From: Candidatus Kerfeldbacteria bacterium RIFCSPLOWO2_02_FULL_42_19
GTDB taxonomy: Bacteria; Patescibacteriota; Patescibacteriia; HO2-48-17
Length of the DNA: 32,140 nucleotides
Assembly (NCBI GenBank): GCA_001818315.1
Contig: MHKF01000010.1
Location: 67,853 to 99,992 of the forward strand
Reading direction: 5' to 3'
Of this stretch, positions 9,239-19,034 are shown one piece after another. Each line of letters opens with the position of its first letter. Position 1 is the first letter of the stretch. The notes under the pieces were generated by a model. The model worked only from the letters and a program-made list of their open reading frames with translations. It ran no database searches and was not told where the DNA came from. The translations under genes and the position numbers were made by a program.

Positions 9239-9970
9239 ATGGAACTCCAAAAAGCGCTCAAAGAACTCAACCTCCATCGCTCAGAAATCAAAGTCTATCT
9301 GTATCTTTTGGAGCAAGGTCTTGCGACTCCACCGCGCATTGCAAAAAGCACGAACATCGCGCGGACTCACTGCTATAACATTCTCGCGAATCTGAAAGAC
9401 AAAGACCTCATTGAAGAACAAGCCCAGGGAAAACGTCGGGCATATATCGCTCGCGACCCGGAAGCACTCTTCCGTTCGATTGAACGAAAAAGAGAAATCC
9501 TGCAGCAGATTCTGCCGGATCTTCGCGCGCTTCACACGCTACAGAAAAACAAACCAAAGATAAAATTTTACGAAGGACGGAAACAGATCAAAGAAATTTA
9601 TTGGCAGAGCCTTATCGCAAAAAAAATCGACGCGCTCGGCTCCACCAAACACCTCTCCCAACTGATGCCGGACTTTTTCCTCACGTATCAACAAGAAATC
9701 AAAAAAAGAAACATAGTATTCCGTGATATTCTTTCCGGACCCTCCACAGAAAAAATATTACCCCAAACGCAACAAATTCTTTCGGCCACATTGTATGCTG
9801 CCAAACTTATGCCGCAACGCTTTAAAGACTTTCCTACTGATATTCTCGTGTGGGAAAACAACATTGCTCTCATTACCTTACAGGAACCTATTTTTGGTAC
9901 CGTGCTTACCAACTCTCTGCTTGCACAAACCTTCAAAATCATCTTCGAGGTACTTTGGGAAAAATTATAA
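9239..9970 (+). CDS. TrmB-family-like winged-helix transcriptional regulator
   Basis: MELQKALKELNLHRSEIKVYLYLLEQGLATPPRIAKSTNIARTHCYNILANLKDKDLIEEQAQGKRRAYIARDPEAL is a typical TrmB HTH. Confidence 0.85.
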   Translation: MELQKALKELNLHRSEIKVYLYLLEQGLATPPRIAKSTNIARTHCYNILANLKDKDLIEEQAQGKRRAYIARDPEALFRSIERKREILQQILPDLRALHTLQKNKPKIKFYEGRKQIKEIYWQSLIAKKIDALGSTKHLSQLMPDFFLTYQQEIKKRNIVFRDILSGPSTEKILPQTQQILSATLYAAKLMPQRFKDFPTDILVWENNIALITLQEPIFGTVLTNSLLAQTFKIIFEVLWEKL

Positions 9971-9989
9971 AAACAAGTTTCGATGATAC

Positions 9990-10077
9990 AAAGTAAGAAA
10001 GGAAACCGATTATATTTTCAAAGCACTAACACTGCACAGTGTGCTTTGAAAATATAATCGGTTTCCTTTCTTACTTT
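9990..10077. repeat. 37-bp perfect inverted repeat with 14-nt spacer; an outer stem extends it to 9972-10092
   Basis: AAAGTAAGAAAGGAAACCGATTATATTTTCAAAGCAC (9990-10026) / GTGCTTTGAAAATATAATCGGTTTCCTTTCTTACTTT (10041-10077); outer AGTTTCG (9976-9982) / CGAAACT (10082-10088). Confidence 0.93.
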
Positions 10078-10139
10078 ACTCCGAAACTCGTTACGACTCA
10101 AAAATTGATTTACTGACAAAAAATAAGCATAATATACAC

Positions 10140-12998
10140 ATGCCCATACCTCAACTCTCACCAAGCAAAAAAACAACGCCGAAAAAAGAATCTCAGAAAA
10201 AAAGAAAAGTAAAAAAACGCAGACGTTTCCTCAGATGGACGCTGAAAATCGCCATTGTACTGTGTTTTTTGAGTTTCCTAGGACTCGGAAGTGTGTTTGC
10301 CTGGTATTCCAAAGACCTCCCGAACCCCGAAAAAATTCGGGAACGGGACGTAGCCGAAAGCACGAGGATCTACGATCGTACTGGCACTATTCTTCTCTAT
10401 GAAATTCACGGCGAACAACGCCGAACGATCGTACCGCTCAAAGACATCCCCAAGCACATGATCAACGCAACGATTATCACCGAAGACCGTGGATTCTATT
10501 CGCATAAGGGATTGGATTTTAAAGGCATTGCGCGTGCAACTCTCACGAATCTCCTACGAGGTGACCTTAAAGGACAAGGTGGATCAACTATAACACAGCA
10601 ATTTATCAAAAATGCCATTCTCACAAACGAAAAAAAGTTGAATCGAAAAATAAAGGAAGCGATACTCGCCTTTCAAATTGAACGCAAATTCTCAAAAGAC
10701 GAAATTCTTCAACTCTATTTTAACGAAATTCCGTACGGCTCCAATGTATACGGCATAGAAGCGGCGAGTAATTTTTACTTTGGAAAACGCGCTAAAGATC
10801 TTTCGCTCGCTGAAGCTGCTATACTCGCAGCACTCCCCCAACGACCGACCTATTATTCTCCTTACGGAACAAATACCGAAGAACTTTTTAGTCGTCAACA
10901 GTATATTCTCGATCAAATGACTCAAGAAAATGTCATTACTCAAGAAGCAGCTGAGACAGCAAAATCAGAAAAACTCACCTTCAAAAGTCGCATTGAAAAT
11001 ATACGCGCTCCGCACTTCGTTTTTTACGTACGAACGGTTCTCGAAGAAAAATTTCGTGAAAACATCGTGGAACAGGGAGGCCTACGCGTCATCACGACGC
11101 TGGATATCAATAAACAAATCGCCGCAGAAGAAGCCATTCGACTCAACATGGAAAAAGTAGAACAATACGGCGGCAGCAATGCAGCTCTTACAGCACTTGA
11201 TACAAGAACAGGACAAATACTCGCCATGGTTGGCTCGCGAAATTATTTCGACACCGAACATGATGGCAACGTGAATGTCACACTGGCGAATCGACAACCC
11301 GGTTCTTCTATCAAGCCGCTCATATACGCCTCTGCTTTTGCGAAAGGCTATACGCCACGAACCATGATCTTTGATCTTGCACGAGATTTCCCAACCGAAA
11401 CCGGAAAATATCATCCGCGTAATTATGATCTCCGCGAACATGGGCCTGTGGAAATGCAAAAAGCCCTCGCTGGCTCATTGAATATTCCAGCGGTCATGAC
11501 ACTCTACCTTACCGGCATAGATACTGTCCTGAACAATGCCGAAAAATTTGGCTATTCGACACTCCGTGATCGATCACGCTTTGGTCTTGCGTTGGTCCTC
11601 GGCGGAGCGGAAGTAAAACTTTTGGAACACACCGCAGCGTTCGCAACATTCGCACGAGAAGGCGAATATCATAAACCAACGCCTATCCTGCGCATTGAAG
11701 ATAAACAAGGAAAGGTGTTGAATGAATTCCATGATCAACCCAAGCAAGTATTCGATGCACAAGTCCTGAGGCAGCTCAACGCCATACTCAGTAATGACGC
11801 GCTGCGAGCATTTATTTTTGGTGCGCGGGGAAAACTCACGCTTCCCGATAGACCGGCTGCTGCAAAAACAGGAACAACCAACGATTACCGCGACGCCTGG
11901 GCCATGGGCTACACTCCATCGATTGCTGCCGGTGTCTGGGTCGGCAATAACGATAATTCAGAAATGAAGAAGGGTGCGGACGGCAGTGTGATAGCTGCAC
12001 CTATTTGGAACCAATTCATGCAAGAAGCGCTCAAAGATACTCCAGTGGAAACCTTCAAAAAACCAGACCCTATAAAAACAACCAAACCGCGTTTGCGAGG
12101 GGAAATCGATACACTTCTCAAAAAGAAAGTGGATAAAATCACGGGAAAAATTATTCCTGATGAATGTATAAAAACCTATCCAAAAGAATACATCATAGAA
12201 AAAGAATTCAAAGCAACACATTCGATCCTCCACGAAGTGGATAAAGATAATCCCCAAGGTCCAGCGCCAAGAGATCCTTTTAAAGATCCGTATTATGCGA
12301 TTTGGGAAGCGGCCGTGGAGCGCTGGGCAGAGGGTCAGCCGGGGTATCTCACCAAAAAGAACACGCAATACGAAGATTGTCATCTGAGAGATGCGTCAAA
12401 GGCCCCACAAGTAAGCATCCTGAGTCCGAAGCAGGATGAAGCACATACAACAAGCACGTTCACGATTACTATTCAAGCCGAAGCAACGAAAGGACGCTCG
12501 TTGCAGAAAGTGGAATTCCGCATTGACAATACGCTCGTAGATACACAGATACAAAGTCCGTTCCAAACAAAATATACACCGAACACACTGACGAACGGGA
12601 AACATACGCTCCGTGTGACAGGATTTGATAATACAGGCTCAGGCACAGAAGCGAGCGCTTCATTTACGTTTACCGCGGAACCCCTCACAGCTGATGAAAT
12701 CTTCTTTCTCCAACCCAAAAGCAATACGATCCTGACAAGCCAAGACTTTCCACTGACACTTGAATTTGCTCTTAAAAAACCAATACAAGTGCAACAAATA
12801 AAATTCCATTATTTCGACACACAAGAGGAAAATCCGGAACATTTTATTATCGCGACAATCACATCAAATTTTTCCGACAAAGTAAAAACAACCTGGAATG
12901 CAAAACCAAACGCAGGGAATTACGCACTCTATGCAAAAGTGACGACGAAATCAGGAGAAGTGCTGCGTACCAAAAATATACAACTCAAAATCCGTTGA
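10140..12998 (+). CDS. Penicillin-binding protein 1A-type bifunctional transglycosylase/transpeptidase with C-terminal Ig-like domain(s)
   Basis: EDRGFYSHKGLDFKGIARA, GQGGSTITQQFIKNAIL (GT51); RQPGSSIKPLIYASAF, KTGTTNDYRDAWAMGYTP (transpeptidase); C-terminal VEFRIDNTLVDTQIQSPFQTKYTPNTLTNGKHTLRVTGFDNTGS Ig-like repeat. Confidence 0.96.
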   Translation: MPIPQLSPSKKTTPKKESQKKRKVKKRRRFLRWTLKIAIVLCFLSFLGLGSVFAWYSKDLPNPEKIRERDVAESTRIYDRTGTILLYEIHGEQRRTIVPLKDIPKHMINATIITEDRGFYSHKGLDFKGIARATLTNLLRGDLKGQGGSTITQQFIKNAILTNEKKLNRKIKEAILAFQIERKFSKDEILQLYFNEIPYGSNVYGIEAASNFYFGKRAKDLSLAEAAILAALPQRPTYYSPYGTNTEELFSRQQYILDQMTQENVITQEAAETAKSEKLTFKSRIENIRAPHFVFYVRTVLEEKFRENIVEQGGLRVITTLDINKQIAAEEAIRLNMEKVEQYGGSNAALTALDTRTGQILAMVGSRNYFDTEHDGNVNVTLANRQPGSSIKPLIYASAFAKGYTPRTMIFDLARDFPTETGKYHPRNYDLREHGPVEMQKALAGSLNIPAVMTLYLTGIDTVLNNAEKFGYSTLRDRSRFGLALVLGGAEVKLLEHTAAFATFAREGEYHKPTPILRIEDKQGKVLNEFHDQPKQVFDAQVLRQLNAILSNDALRAFIFGARGKLTLPDRPAAAKTGTTNDYRDAWAMGYTPSIAAGVWVGNNDNSEMKKGADGSVIAAPIWNQFMQEALKDTPVETFKKPDPIKTTKPRLRGEIDTLLKKKVDKITGKIIPDECIKTYPKEYIIEKEFKATHSILHEVDKDNPQGPAPRDPFKDPYYAIWEAAVERWAEGQPGYLTKKNTQYEDCHLRDASKAPQVSILSPKQDEAHTTSTFTITIQAEATKGRSLQKVEFRIDNTLVDTQIQSPFQTKYTPNTLTNGKHTLRVTGFDNTGSGTEASASFTFTAEPLTADEIFFLQPKSNTILTSQDFPLTLEFALKKPIQVQQIKFHYFDTQEENPEHFIIATITSNFSDKVKTTWNAKPNAGNYALYAKVTTKSGEVLRTKNIQLKIR

Positions 12999-13086
12999 GT
13001 TGCTGCACTTATGATATTTTTAAATATTTTCTTTTAAAGGGGCAAGGTTTTAAAATGAAATTTTGAGCGAAAAATAAAAAGTACAA

Positions 13087-13380
13087 CTAACTCACGAAAC
13101 AAAACCGATCGATTCGCAAAGGAAAAATCTTACGATTGAGTTCTTGTAACATCGCCTCTTGTTTCAAACGGACCTCCTGAGCCACAACAGAAGAAGAAAC
13201 CGAAAGAAACAATCGTGTGCCCTTCACATATTTCAAGCGCACATACTCAAAAATTGCCTCGCCGAATTGTTCTTTTAAAATCGCGCTCGCTGAATCAATA
13301 ATCCGCGCAGCGGAAACTTCTTTTTCTATATTCTTCTTTCGCAAAGTGATAGAAAGAAGTTGAGAAAGAGGAACAAACAT
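13087..13380 (-). CDS. DUF721/DciA-like protein
   Basis: 98-codon ORF directly downstream of dnaN with DUF721-like pattern (VRLKYVKGTRLFLSVSSSVVAQEVRLKQEAMLQELNRKI). Confidence 0.65.
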   Translation of the reverse strand: MFVPLSQLLSITLRKKNIEKEVSAARIIDSASAILKEQFGEAIFEYVRLKYVKGTRLFLSVSSSVVAQEVRLKQEAMLQELNRKIFPLRIDRFCFVS

Positions 13381-13385
13381 ACTTT

Positions 13386-14489
13386 TTATTGCCGAATAGG
13401 CATGATGACATAAAGAAACCCCTCACCGTGTTCTGGTTTCAAAATTGCGGGGCTCGTTCCTTGCATCACACCCAAAAATCCTGTTTCACTTTGGAGAGTT
13501 TGCAGGCCATCGAGCAAAAAACGATAATTTAAAACAACAGCATTGTCTTCACCGCGAACTTGAATAGGGAGTGTAGCAACATTTTCACCAAGCTGATTAT
13601 TCACTGCGCTCACTTTTAAGATACTTTCCTGTACTTTCACTTCTAATGCAATATCATTAATCCCCGCTTTCGTAAAAAGACTCGCAGCTTTGATCGTCTG
13701 GATGCATTCTTGCACTGGAAGTGTAGCCTGTGTTCGAAACTCCCGAGGAATAATTTGCTTATAATCAGGATATTGATGAGCAAGGAGCCTCGACACAAGT
13801 TCGACAGTATCAAAAGAAAAAAGAATTTGATTTTCAGCAACATAAACAGAAAGTTTTTCATCTTCGGTTATCGCTAATACTCGTAAAAGTTCTTGGAGGG
13901 TAGCAAGAGGGATCAGACACTTTTTCGATGCAGCTCCTGAGAGTAAAGGAATAACGCATTCCGCTAAGCGAAAACTATCCGTCGCCGCGATTGTGAGTTT
14001 CGAATCAGAAAAAGAAAATAAAGCGCCGCACAATTCTGGTCGTGTTTCATCTGTAGCCGCTGCAATAATCGTTCGCGAAAGTGCCTCGCGAAACTGACTC
14101 AACTGCACTTCAAATACACAATCTTTTTCAATCTCAGGTACAAGCGGAAATTCACCGGCATTTTCTCCTCGAATTTTACTCTGCGAGCTCCCAGCAGAAA
14201 GTATAAGATTTTTATCGTCGCTTTGAACATCAATGCGCTCATGTGGTAAAAGTCCAATATAATTATTCAAGAGTTGAGCAGGAACCGTAAATTCCCCTTC
14301 TTCCTCTATTTTTCCACGTATAAAAATTTTTATTCCGATATCTAAATTTGTTGTAATACATTCAATTTTTCCTTCCTGAGCGCGTATAAGCACATTACTT
14401 AAAATTGGAAGATTTACGGTTTTTCCGGTGATGTGGCTTACAATTATTAATCCTTTTTTAAAATTTTCTTGAAGACATGAGAACTTCAT
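13386..14489 (-). CDS. dnaN: DNA polymerase III beta subunit (sliding clamp)
   Basis: MKFSCLQENFKKGLIIVSHITGKTVNLPILSNVLIRA...; VNNQLGENVATLPI; C-terminal YVIMPIR. Confidence 0.96.
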   Translation of the reverse strand: MKFSCLQENFKKGLIIVSHITGKTVNLPILSNVLIRAQEGKIECITTNLDIGIKIFIRGKIEEEGEFTVPAQLLNNYIGLLPHERIDVQSDDKNLILSAGSSQSKIRGENAGEFPLVPEIEKDCVFEVQLSQFREALSRTIIAAATDETRPELCGALFSFSDSKLTIAATDSFRLAECVIPLLSGAASKKCLIPLATLQELLRVLAITEDEKLSVYVAENQILFSFDTVELVSRLLAHQYPDYKQIIPREFRTQATLPVQECIQTIKAASLFTKAGINDIALEVKVQESILKVSAVNNQLGENVATLPIQVRGEDNAVVLNYRFLLDGLQTLQSETGFLGVMQGTSPAILKPEHGEGFLYVIMPIRQ

Positions 14490-14728
14490 AAAGATAATAA
14501 AGATAAATAATAGTAATAAGCGTTGTGGAAAAGTGGATAAAAGAAAATAAGGGCGTGGTTGAGTAAACTATTAGTATTTTGTGATGTAAATAACATGAGG
14601 AAAAGTATGGGTATGATGTGTGGAAAATTTTTGCCTCATAAATATTTTTATCTCAGGCCCCTGTTTTCCAAAAAGTATCCACACTATTATCCACAATAAA
14701 ATGTCAGTTTATACACATTTTTTCACAT
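14490..14728. promoter_or_regulatory. DnaA-box cluster between dnaN and dnaA (oriC candidate, part 1)
   Basis: TTATCCACA (14687-14695); TTATACACA (14709-14717); GTATCCACA (14675-14683); TGTGGAAAA (14524-14532 and 14619-14627); AGTGGATAA (14532-14540). Confidence 0.7.
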
Positions 14729-16132
14729 CTACATAGCATGTACTGGAACTTTATTATATATCCTTTCTTTAATCAATTCGACATTATCTTGAAGTTTCTG
14801 ATCATCTTCTATATTTTTTTTAATTTTAGTATGAGCGTACATCGCTGTTGTATGATCTCTTCCACCAAGCTCTTCTCCAATACTTGGAAATGAAGTTTTA
14901 ATTTCCTCTCTCATGAGAAACATAGCAATTTGTCTGGGCACGACAAGTTCTTTTTTCCGACTGTTTCCTACTAAATCACCCATTTTGACATGAAAAAACT
15001 CAGCAACAATTTCCAAAATATCTTTTTTAGTGATTGCTCCCCGTTTCGGCGGTTGAATAAGAGTAGAAAGAATATCCTTAATATTTTCAAGAGTCGGTTC
15101 TATGTGATGCAGGTCTTTATGAGCAACAATACGATTGAGCGCACCTTCAAGTTCTCGTATATTATTTTGGATATGTGAGGCGATGTATTGCAAGACGTCC
15201 GGCGTAATAGCGATGGATTTTTCTTTACACTTTTCTTGAAGGATTGCAATACGAGTTTCGAGGTCAGGTGCACTAATATCTACAATCATCCCCCATTCAA
15301 AGCGCGAAAGGAGTCTTGTGCCAAGAGCTGTGATGGATTTCGGCGGACGATCAGAGGTAATAACAATTTGTTTATTGATTTGATGGAGGTGATTAAAGGT
15401 ATGGAAAAAAGCTTCCTGTGTCCCCTCTTTTCCTGCCATAAATTGAATGTCGTCAATCAGCAAAACATCAATAGATCGATATTTATTTTTAAAATGATGT
15501 GCCTTACCTTCTTGGACAGCTGAGATGAATTCATTCGTAAATGTCTCAGAAGTGACGTACAGGACTTTTTTGTGCGCGGTTTGAAGTAGAATCTGATTGC
15601 CGACCGCCTGCATGAGATGAGTTTTACCAAGACCAACATCGCCATAAATAAATAATGGGTTATATACTGTGCCTGGTTGGTGTGCAACGGCCTGACATGC
15701 CGCATGAGCAAGTTCATTTTTTTTCCCCACAACAAACGTTTTAAAAATATATTTGGGGTTCAGACTGTGTTGATAAGGGGTTTGAATCTTTACTTCTTGT
15801 TGGAGTGCAAAATGTGCAGCAGAGAGACTGTGCGATTGCGCAGGAGTGATAGACGGCGCGTAGGCTTGTTTTTTAATCTCAGATTCAGGAATGACTTTGT
15901 ATACTATCTTCTGTAAAGGTCTTTCCAAAGAGCTCGAGAGAGCTTCAAGGATATAATGATGATATTTATTTTCAAGCCAGGTTTTTGTAAAAATATTTGG
16001 TACCCCAATAATAACTTGCTCATCCGAAAGTTCGATAATGCGAGTATTGCGAAACCAGGTAATAAATTTCGCTTTACTCAGAGAGAGTTCAATAGCTCCA
16101 AGAGCCGTATGCCATAATTGATCTTTATTCAT
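14729..16132 (-). CDS. dnaA: Chromosomal replication initiator protein DnaA
   Basis: NPKYIFKTFVVGKKNELAHAA, NPLFIYGDVGLGKTHLMQAVG, VLLIDDIQFMAGKEGTQEAFFHTFN, ELGGRDHTTAMYAH. Start set to ATG at 16132 (MNKDQLWHTALGAIE...), not the ORF-track start. Confidence 0.97.
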   Translation of the reverse strand: MNKDQLWHTALGAIELSLSKAKFITWFRNTRIIELSDEQVIIGVPNIFTKTWLENKYHHYILEALSSSLERPLQKIVYKVIPESEIKKQAYAPSITPAQSHSLSAAHFALQQEVKIQTPYQHSLNPKYIFKTFVVGKKNELAHAACQAVAHQPGTVYNPLFIYGDVGLGKTHLMQAVGNQILLQTAHKKVLYVTSETFTNEFISAVQEGKAHHFKNKYRSIDVLLIDDIQFMAGKEGTQEAFFHTFNHLHQINKQIVITSDRPPKSITALGTRLLSRFEWGMIVDISAPDLETRIAILQEKCKEKSIAITPDVLQYIASHIQNNIRELEGALNRIVAHKDLHHIEPTLENIKDILSTLIQPPKRGAITKKDILEIVAEFFHVKMGDLVGNSRKKELVVPRQIAMFLMREEIKTSFPSIGEELGGRDHTTAMYAHTKIKKNIEDDQKLQDNVELIKERIYNKVPVHAM

Positions 16133-16463
16133 AGCCCACTTGATAATTTTATTTTTTGACAGTCCCCTAAGATGAATATAGCATATTTTTTGATGAGAGA
16201 AAAATTCAAAATATTCACACGAATGTGTATAAAGTGTGGAAAAGATATGGATAAATCCAATGCTCAATTTTATCTGATTTAAAACAAAATTTGTAATAAC
16301 ATTCAAACATCATACACAGCTTTTCCACATATCTGCCCCGATTATACACTTTCCATGCATGTATCATGCTGAAAATTTAAAAAAACATACATAGCAGATT
16401 GCAGGAACGTTGACGGTAGTATCATAAATGGTTAGAATAAGAACAATAACTCGAACTCTTCTT
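16133..16463. promoter_or_regulatory. DnaA-box cluster between dnaA and rpmH (oriC candidate, part 2)
   Basis: TGTGTATAA (16224-16232), TGTGGAAAA (16235-16243), TTTTCCACA (16321-16329), TTATACACT (16342-16350) in an AT-rich divergent intergenic region. Confidence 0.7.
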
Positions 16464-16601
16464 ATGCCAAAACGGACCTATCAACCAAAAAAACGCACAA
16501 GAAAGCGTGAGCACGGGTTTAGAAAACGCATGCGCACCAAAACAGGGAGAAATGTAATAAAAAGGAGAAGACAAAAAGGTAGAAGGCGTCTTACTCATTA
16601 G
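16464..16601 (+). CDS. rpmH: 50S ribosomal protein L34
   Basis: [45 protein letters not shown]; below the ORF-track length cutoff; upstream of rnpA. Confidence 0.97.
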   Translation: MPKRTYQPKKRTRKREHGFRKRMRTKTGRNVIKRRRQKGRRRLTH

Positions 16602-16670
16602 TTCAGTGTGTACAGGTATGACGGGTTTCCAGAGCGAAGTTCAAGATAAATACGTCATTTCTCATTTTCT

Positions 16671-17021
16671 ATGCTCCCACGGCGTTTTCGTTTACATCAG
16701 CGAAAAGACTTCCAAACATTACATCGCGTCAAACCTTATTATCGTTCAAAAGATTTTTTGATAAAAATACGGGATAATAATTTGAATCATCCGAGATTCG
16801 GCATCATCGTTGGTACGCGAGTAAGTAAAAAAGCAGTAGATCGCAATAGGATAAAGCGAAAACTACGGGCTTGTGCACGGATATTTATTGAGAGCACTGA
16901 AGGGAGAGATGTATTAATCATTGTGCACAAGGATATACAAAAAATACAATTCGTAGCACTCGAATCAATTCTGCAAAAAATTTTTGGAGCAACAATGTTG
17001 TCGAAACGCATTGCATCATAA
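16671..17021 (+). CDS. rnpA: Ribonuclease P protein component
   Basis: MLPRRFRLHQRKDFQTLHR...GIIVGTRVSKKAVDRNRIKRKLRACAR (RNR motif); position between rpmH and yidD. Confidence 0.95.
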   Translation: MLPRRFRLHQRKDFQTLHRVKPYYRSKDFLIKIRDNNLNHPRFGIIVGTRVSKKAVDRNRIKRKLRACARIFIESTEGRDVLIIVHKDIQKIQFVALESILQKIFGATMLSKRIAS

Positions 17022-17026
17022 ACGGA

Positions 17027-17353
17027 ATGGTTATGCTGAAAAAAACAATATTATTCTTCATACGTTGTTATCAATATACACTTTCACCAGACCATGGTAT
17101 GTGCGCCTCAATAACGCCGTATGGATGCGTTTACTCTCCAACGTGTTCGCAGTATATGTACAAAGCGATAGAACGATTTGGTGTATTATGCGGCATCGCT
17201 TATGGTGTGAGGCGTGTTCTGCGATGTCATCCGTTTGCACGCGGAGGCTATGATCCAGTGCCAGTGAATCTGCTGAATGAACAGACGACCGCCAACGTCG
17301 CAGAACGTCGCAGAAAGAAGATTATCCAGAGCAAAAGATTAATTTTTAAATAA
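17027..17353 (+). CDS. yidD: Membrane protein insertion efficiency factor YidD
   Basis: FFIRCYQYTLSPDHG...YGCVYSPTCSQYMYKAIERFGVLCGIAYGVRRVLRCHPFARGGYDPVP. Confidence 0.96.
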   Translation: MVMLKKTILFFIRCYQYTLSPDHGMCASITPYGCVYSPTCSQYMYKAIERFGVLCGIAYGVRRVLRCHPFARGGYDPVPVNLLNEQTTANVAERRRKKIIQSKRLIFK

Positions 17354-17367
17354 ACTCCGCAATAATT

Positions 17368-18159
17368 ATGATCGAACTTTTTAACACGATTCTCTACGAA
17401 CCTCTATTTAATGCGCTGATTTATTTCTACAGAACCTTCGGAGATGATATGGGCATCGCTATCGTAGTACTCACTCTCATCATTAAAATTGTTCTGTTTG
17501 TACCGTCGTTTTCGTCACTCAAAGCACAACGCGCGCTCCAAGAAACGCAACCAAAAATAGAAGCACTCAAGCAAAAATACCAGCACGACAAAGAACTCCT
17601 CGGTCGCAAACTCATTGAATTTTATAAGGAAAATAAAGTAAATCCCCTTTCTTCTTGTCTTCCACTGCTGATTCAATTGCCAATCCTCATCGCACTCTAC
17701 CGTGTCTTTTTTGGCGGGCTTGAAACTAATGCTGAAACCGGCACTCTCATTTCCAATCAACTCGAACATCTTTACACACCTCTTCAGGCGATCTATGCTG
17801 TGACACCTATTAAGACTGCGACTCTCGGCGGTATTGATTTAGCAATCAAGGGTAACTATATTCTTGCCATCCTTGCTGGCGTAGGACAATTTGTCTCATC
17901 GAAACTCATGAGCACTAAAAAAGTGAAACCAGCAAAAGTGCCTGCGAGTAGCGACGAAAATATGACAGCAGCGCTCAATAAACAAATGTTGTATTTTCTA
18001 CCTGTATTGACGATTGTTTTTGGTGTGCAATTTCCAGCCGGAGTCACACTGTACTGGTTAGTATCCACGCTTTTTACATTGCTTCAACAGATTTATTTTT
18101 TCAAAATTTTTCAAAAAAAACTGCCGCAGCAGCAGACTCCCCCACCAAACCCAACCTAA
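17368..18159 (+). CDS. yidC: YidC/Oxa1 family membrane protein insertase
   Basis: GIAIVVLTLIIKIVLFVPSFSSLKAQRALQETQPKIEALKQKY...NPLSSCLPLLIQLPILIALYRVF...FPAGVTLYWLVSTLFTLLQQ. Confidence 0.96.
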   Translation: MIELFNTILYEPLFNALIYFYRTFGDDMGIAIVVLTLIIKIVLFVPSFSSLKAQRALQETQPKIEALKQKYQHDKELLGRKLIEFYKENKVNPLSSCLPLLIQLPILIALYRVFFGGLETNAETGTLISNQLEHLYTPLQAIYAVTPIKTATLGGIDLAIKGNYILAILAGVGQFVSSKLMSTKKVKPAKVPASSDENMTAALNKQMLYFLPVLTIVFGVQFPAGVTLYWLVSTLFTLLQQIYFFKIFQKKLPQQQTPPPNPT

Positions 18160-18177
18160 ATTGGTTTATGTTGACTT

Positions 18178-18489
18178 ATGTTGATGCGTCTTACATCAAA
18201 ACAATTATTACATTTGCCTGTGTACACACAGAGTAATATATTTCTTGGTAACATTGTTGGTTTTGAATTGGATCCATTTCAGCATATGATTCAGTGCTAC
18301 TATGTCAAAAAAGTAAACTTTATTGCGAGCTTTTTACAACATCAAGAAAAACCAGATTATATTGTTCATCAACGTCAGGTAATTTCTTTAAACACTGAAC
18401 GGATGTTGGTGGAAGACGCACTTATTGGCGAACAAGCTGAAATTGCAAAAAAGATTGCGCCGCAAAAGACCGAATCAGAATTTATTTAA
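18178..18489 (+). CDS. Small hypothetical protein, possibly PRC-barrel-like
   Basis: LTSKQLLHLPVYTQSNIFLGNIVGFELDPFQHMIQCYYVKK resembles a PRC-barrel pattern; follows yidC. Confidence 0.5.
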   Translation: MLMRLTSKQLLHLPVYTQSNIFLGNIVGFELDPFQHMIQCYYVKKVNFIASFLQHQEKPDYIVHQRQVISLNTERMLVEDALIGEQAEIAKKIAPQKTESEFI

Positions 18490-18553
18490 GTGACTGTCGC
18501 CGAATACGCTTTTGCAACAGAAATGGTGTTCGGCAGCGGAGAGAGTGAGTCCC

Positions 18554-18973
18554 CTAAGCGCGTTCATATATCTGTAAAGTACGTAGAGATGGAGAAAGAA
18601 TGGAAAAGAACATATCGAGTCGCTTCTTTGGAAGTAACGATGAAACACGATCAGCCCATTCGATAAAACAGAGAGTTTGTAGATCATCACGATATTCGAG
18701 AAAGCCAATGTCAATCAGTTCTTTTGGTTGTTGAATACGCCACGCGTCAACATGACACAAGGTATGAAACGACTGGTCGTGAATCGAGTACACTTGCATG
18801 AGTGTAAAAGTAGGACTCGCAAGCCTGGTAATATCGAGCGTCTGTGCACAAGCCCGGACGAACGTTGATTTGCCGCTCCCTAAATCGCCATACAGAGCGA
18901 AAACACGAAAGCGTCTCATACGCATATATTGCGATGCGCATGCAGTAAGTTGTTGTTCTGTAAAAAATTTCAT
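18554..18973 (-). CDS. tsaE: tRNA t6A biosynthesis ATPase TsaE
   Basis: FALYGDLGSGKSTFVRACAQTLDI, SPTFTLMQVYSI, HVDAWRI, LCFIEWADRVSSLLP. Confidence 0.92.
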   Translation of the reverse strand: MKFFTEQQLTACASQYMRMRRFRVFALYGDLGSGKSTFVRACAQTLDITRLASPTFTLMQVYSIHDQSFHTLCHVDAWRIQQPKELIDIGFLEYRDDLQTLCFIEWADRVSSLLPKKRLDMFFSILSPSLRTLQIYERA

Positions 18974-19034
18974 TGACTAAAAAGTAAATTCTTGCTATAA
19001 TTATAGTAATTTTTGGATAAAACACAAACCTTCT

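Noticed and set aside
2826-12998. UGA recoding (genetic code 25) as in Absconditabacteria/Gracilibacteria
   Set aside because: RuvC and PBP1A end properly at TGA, and I saw no gene needing UGA read-through.
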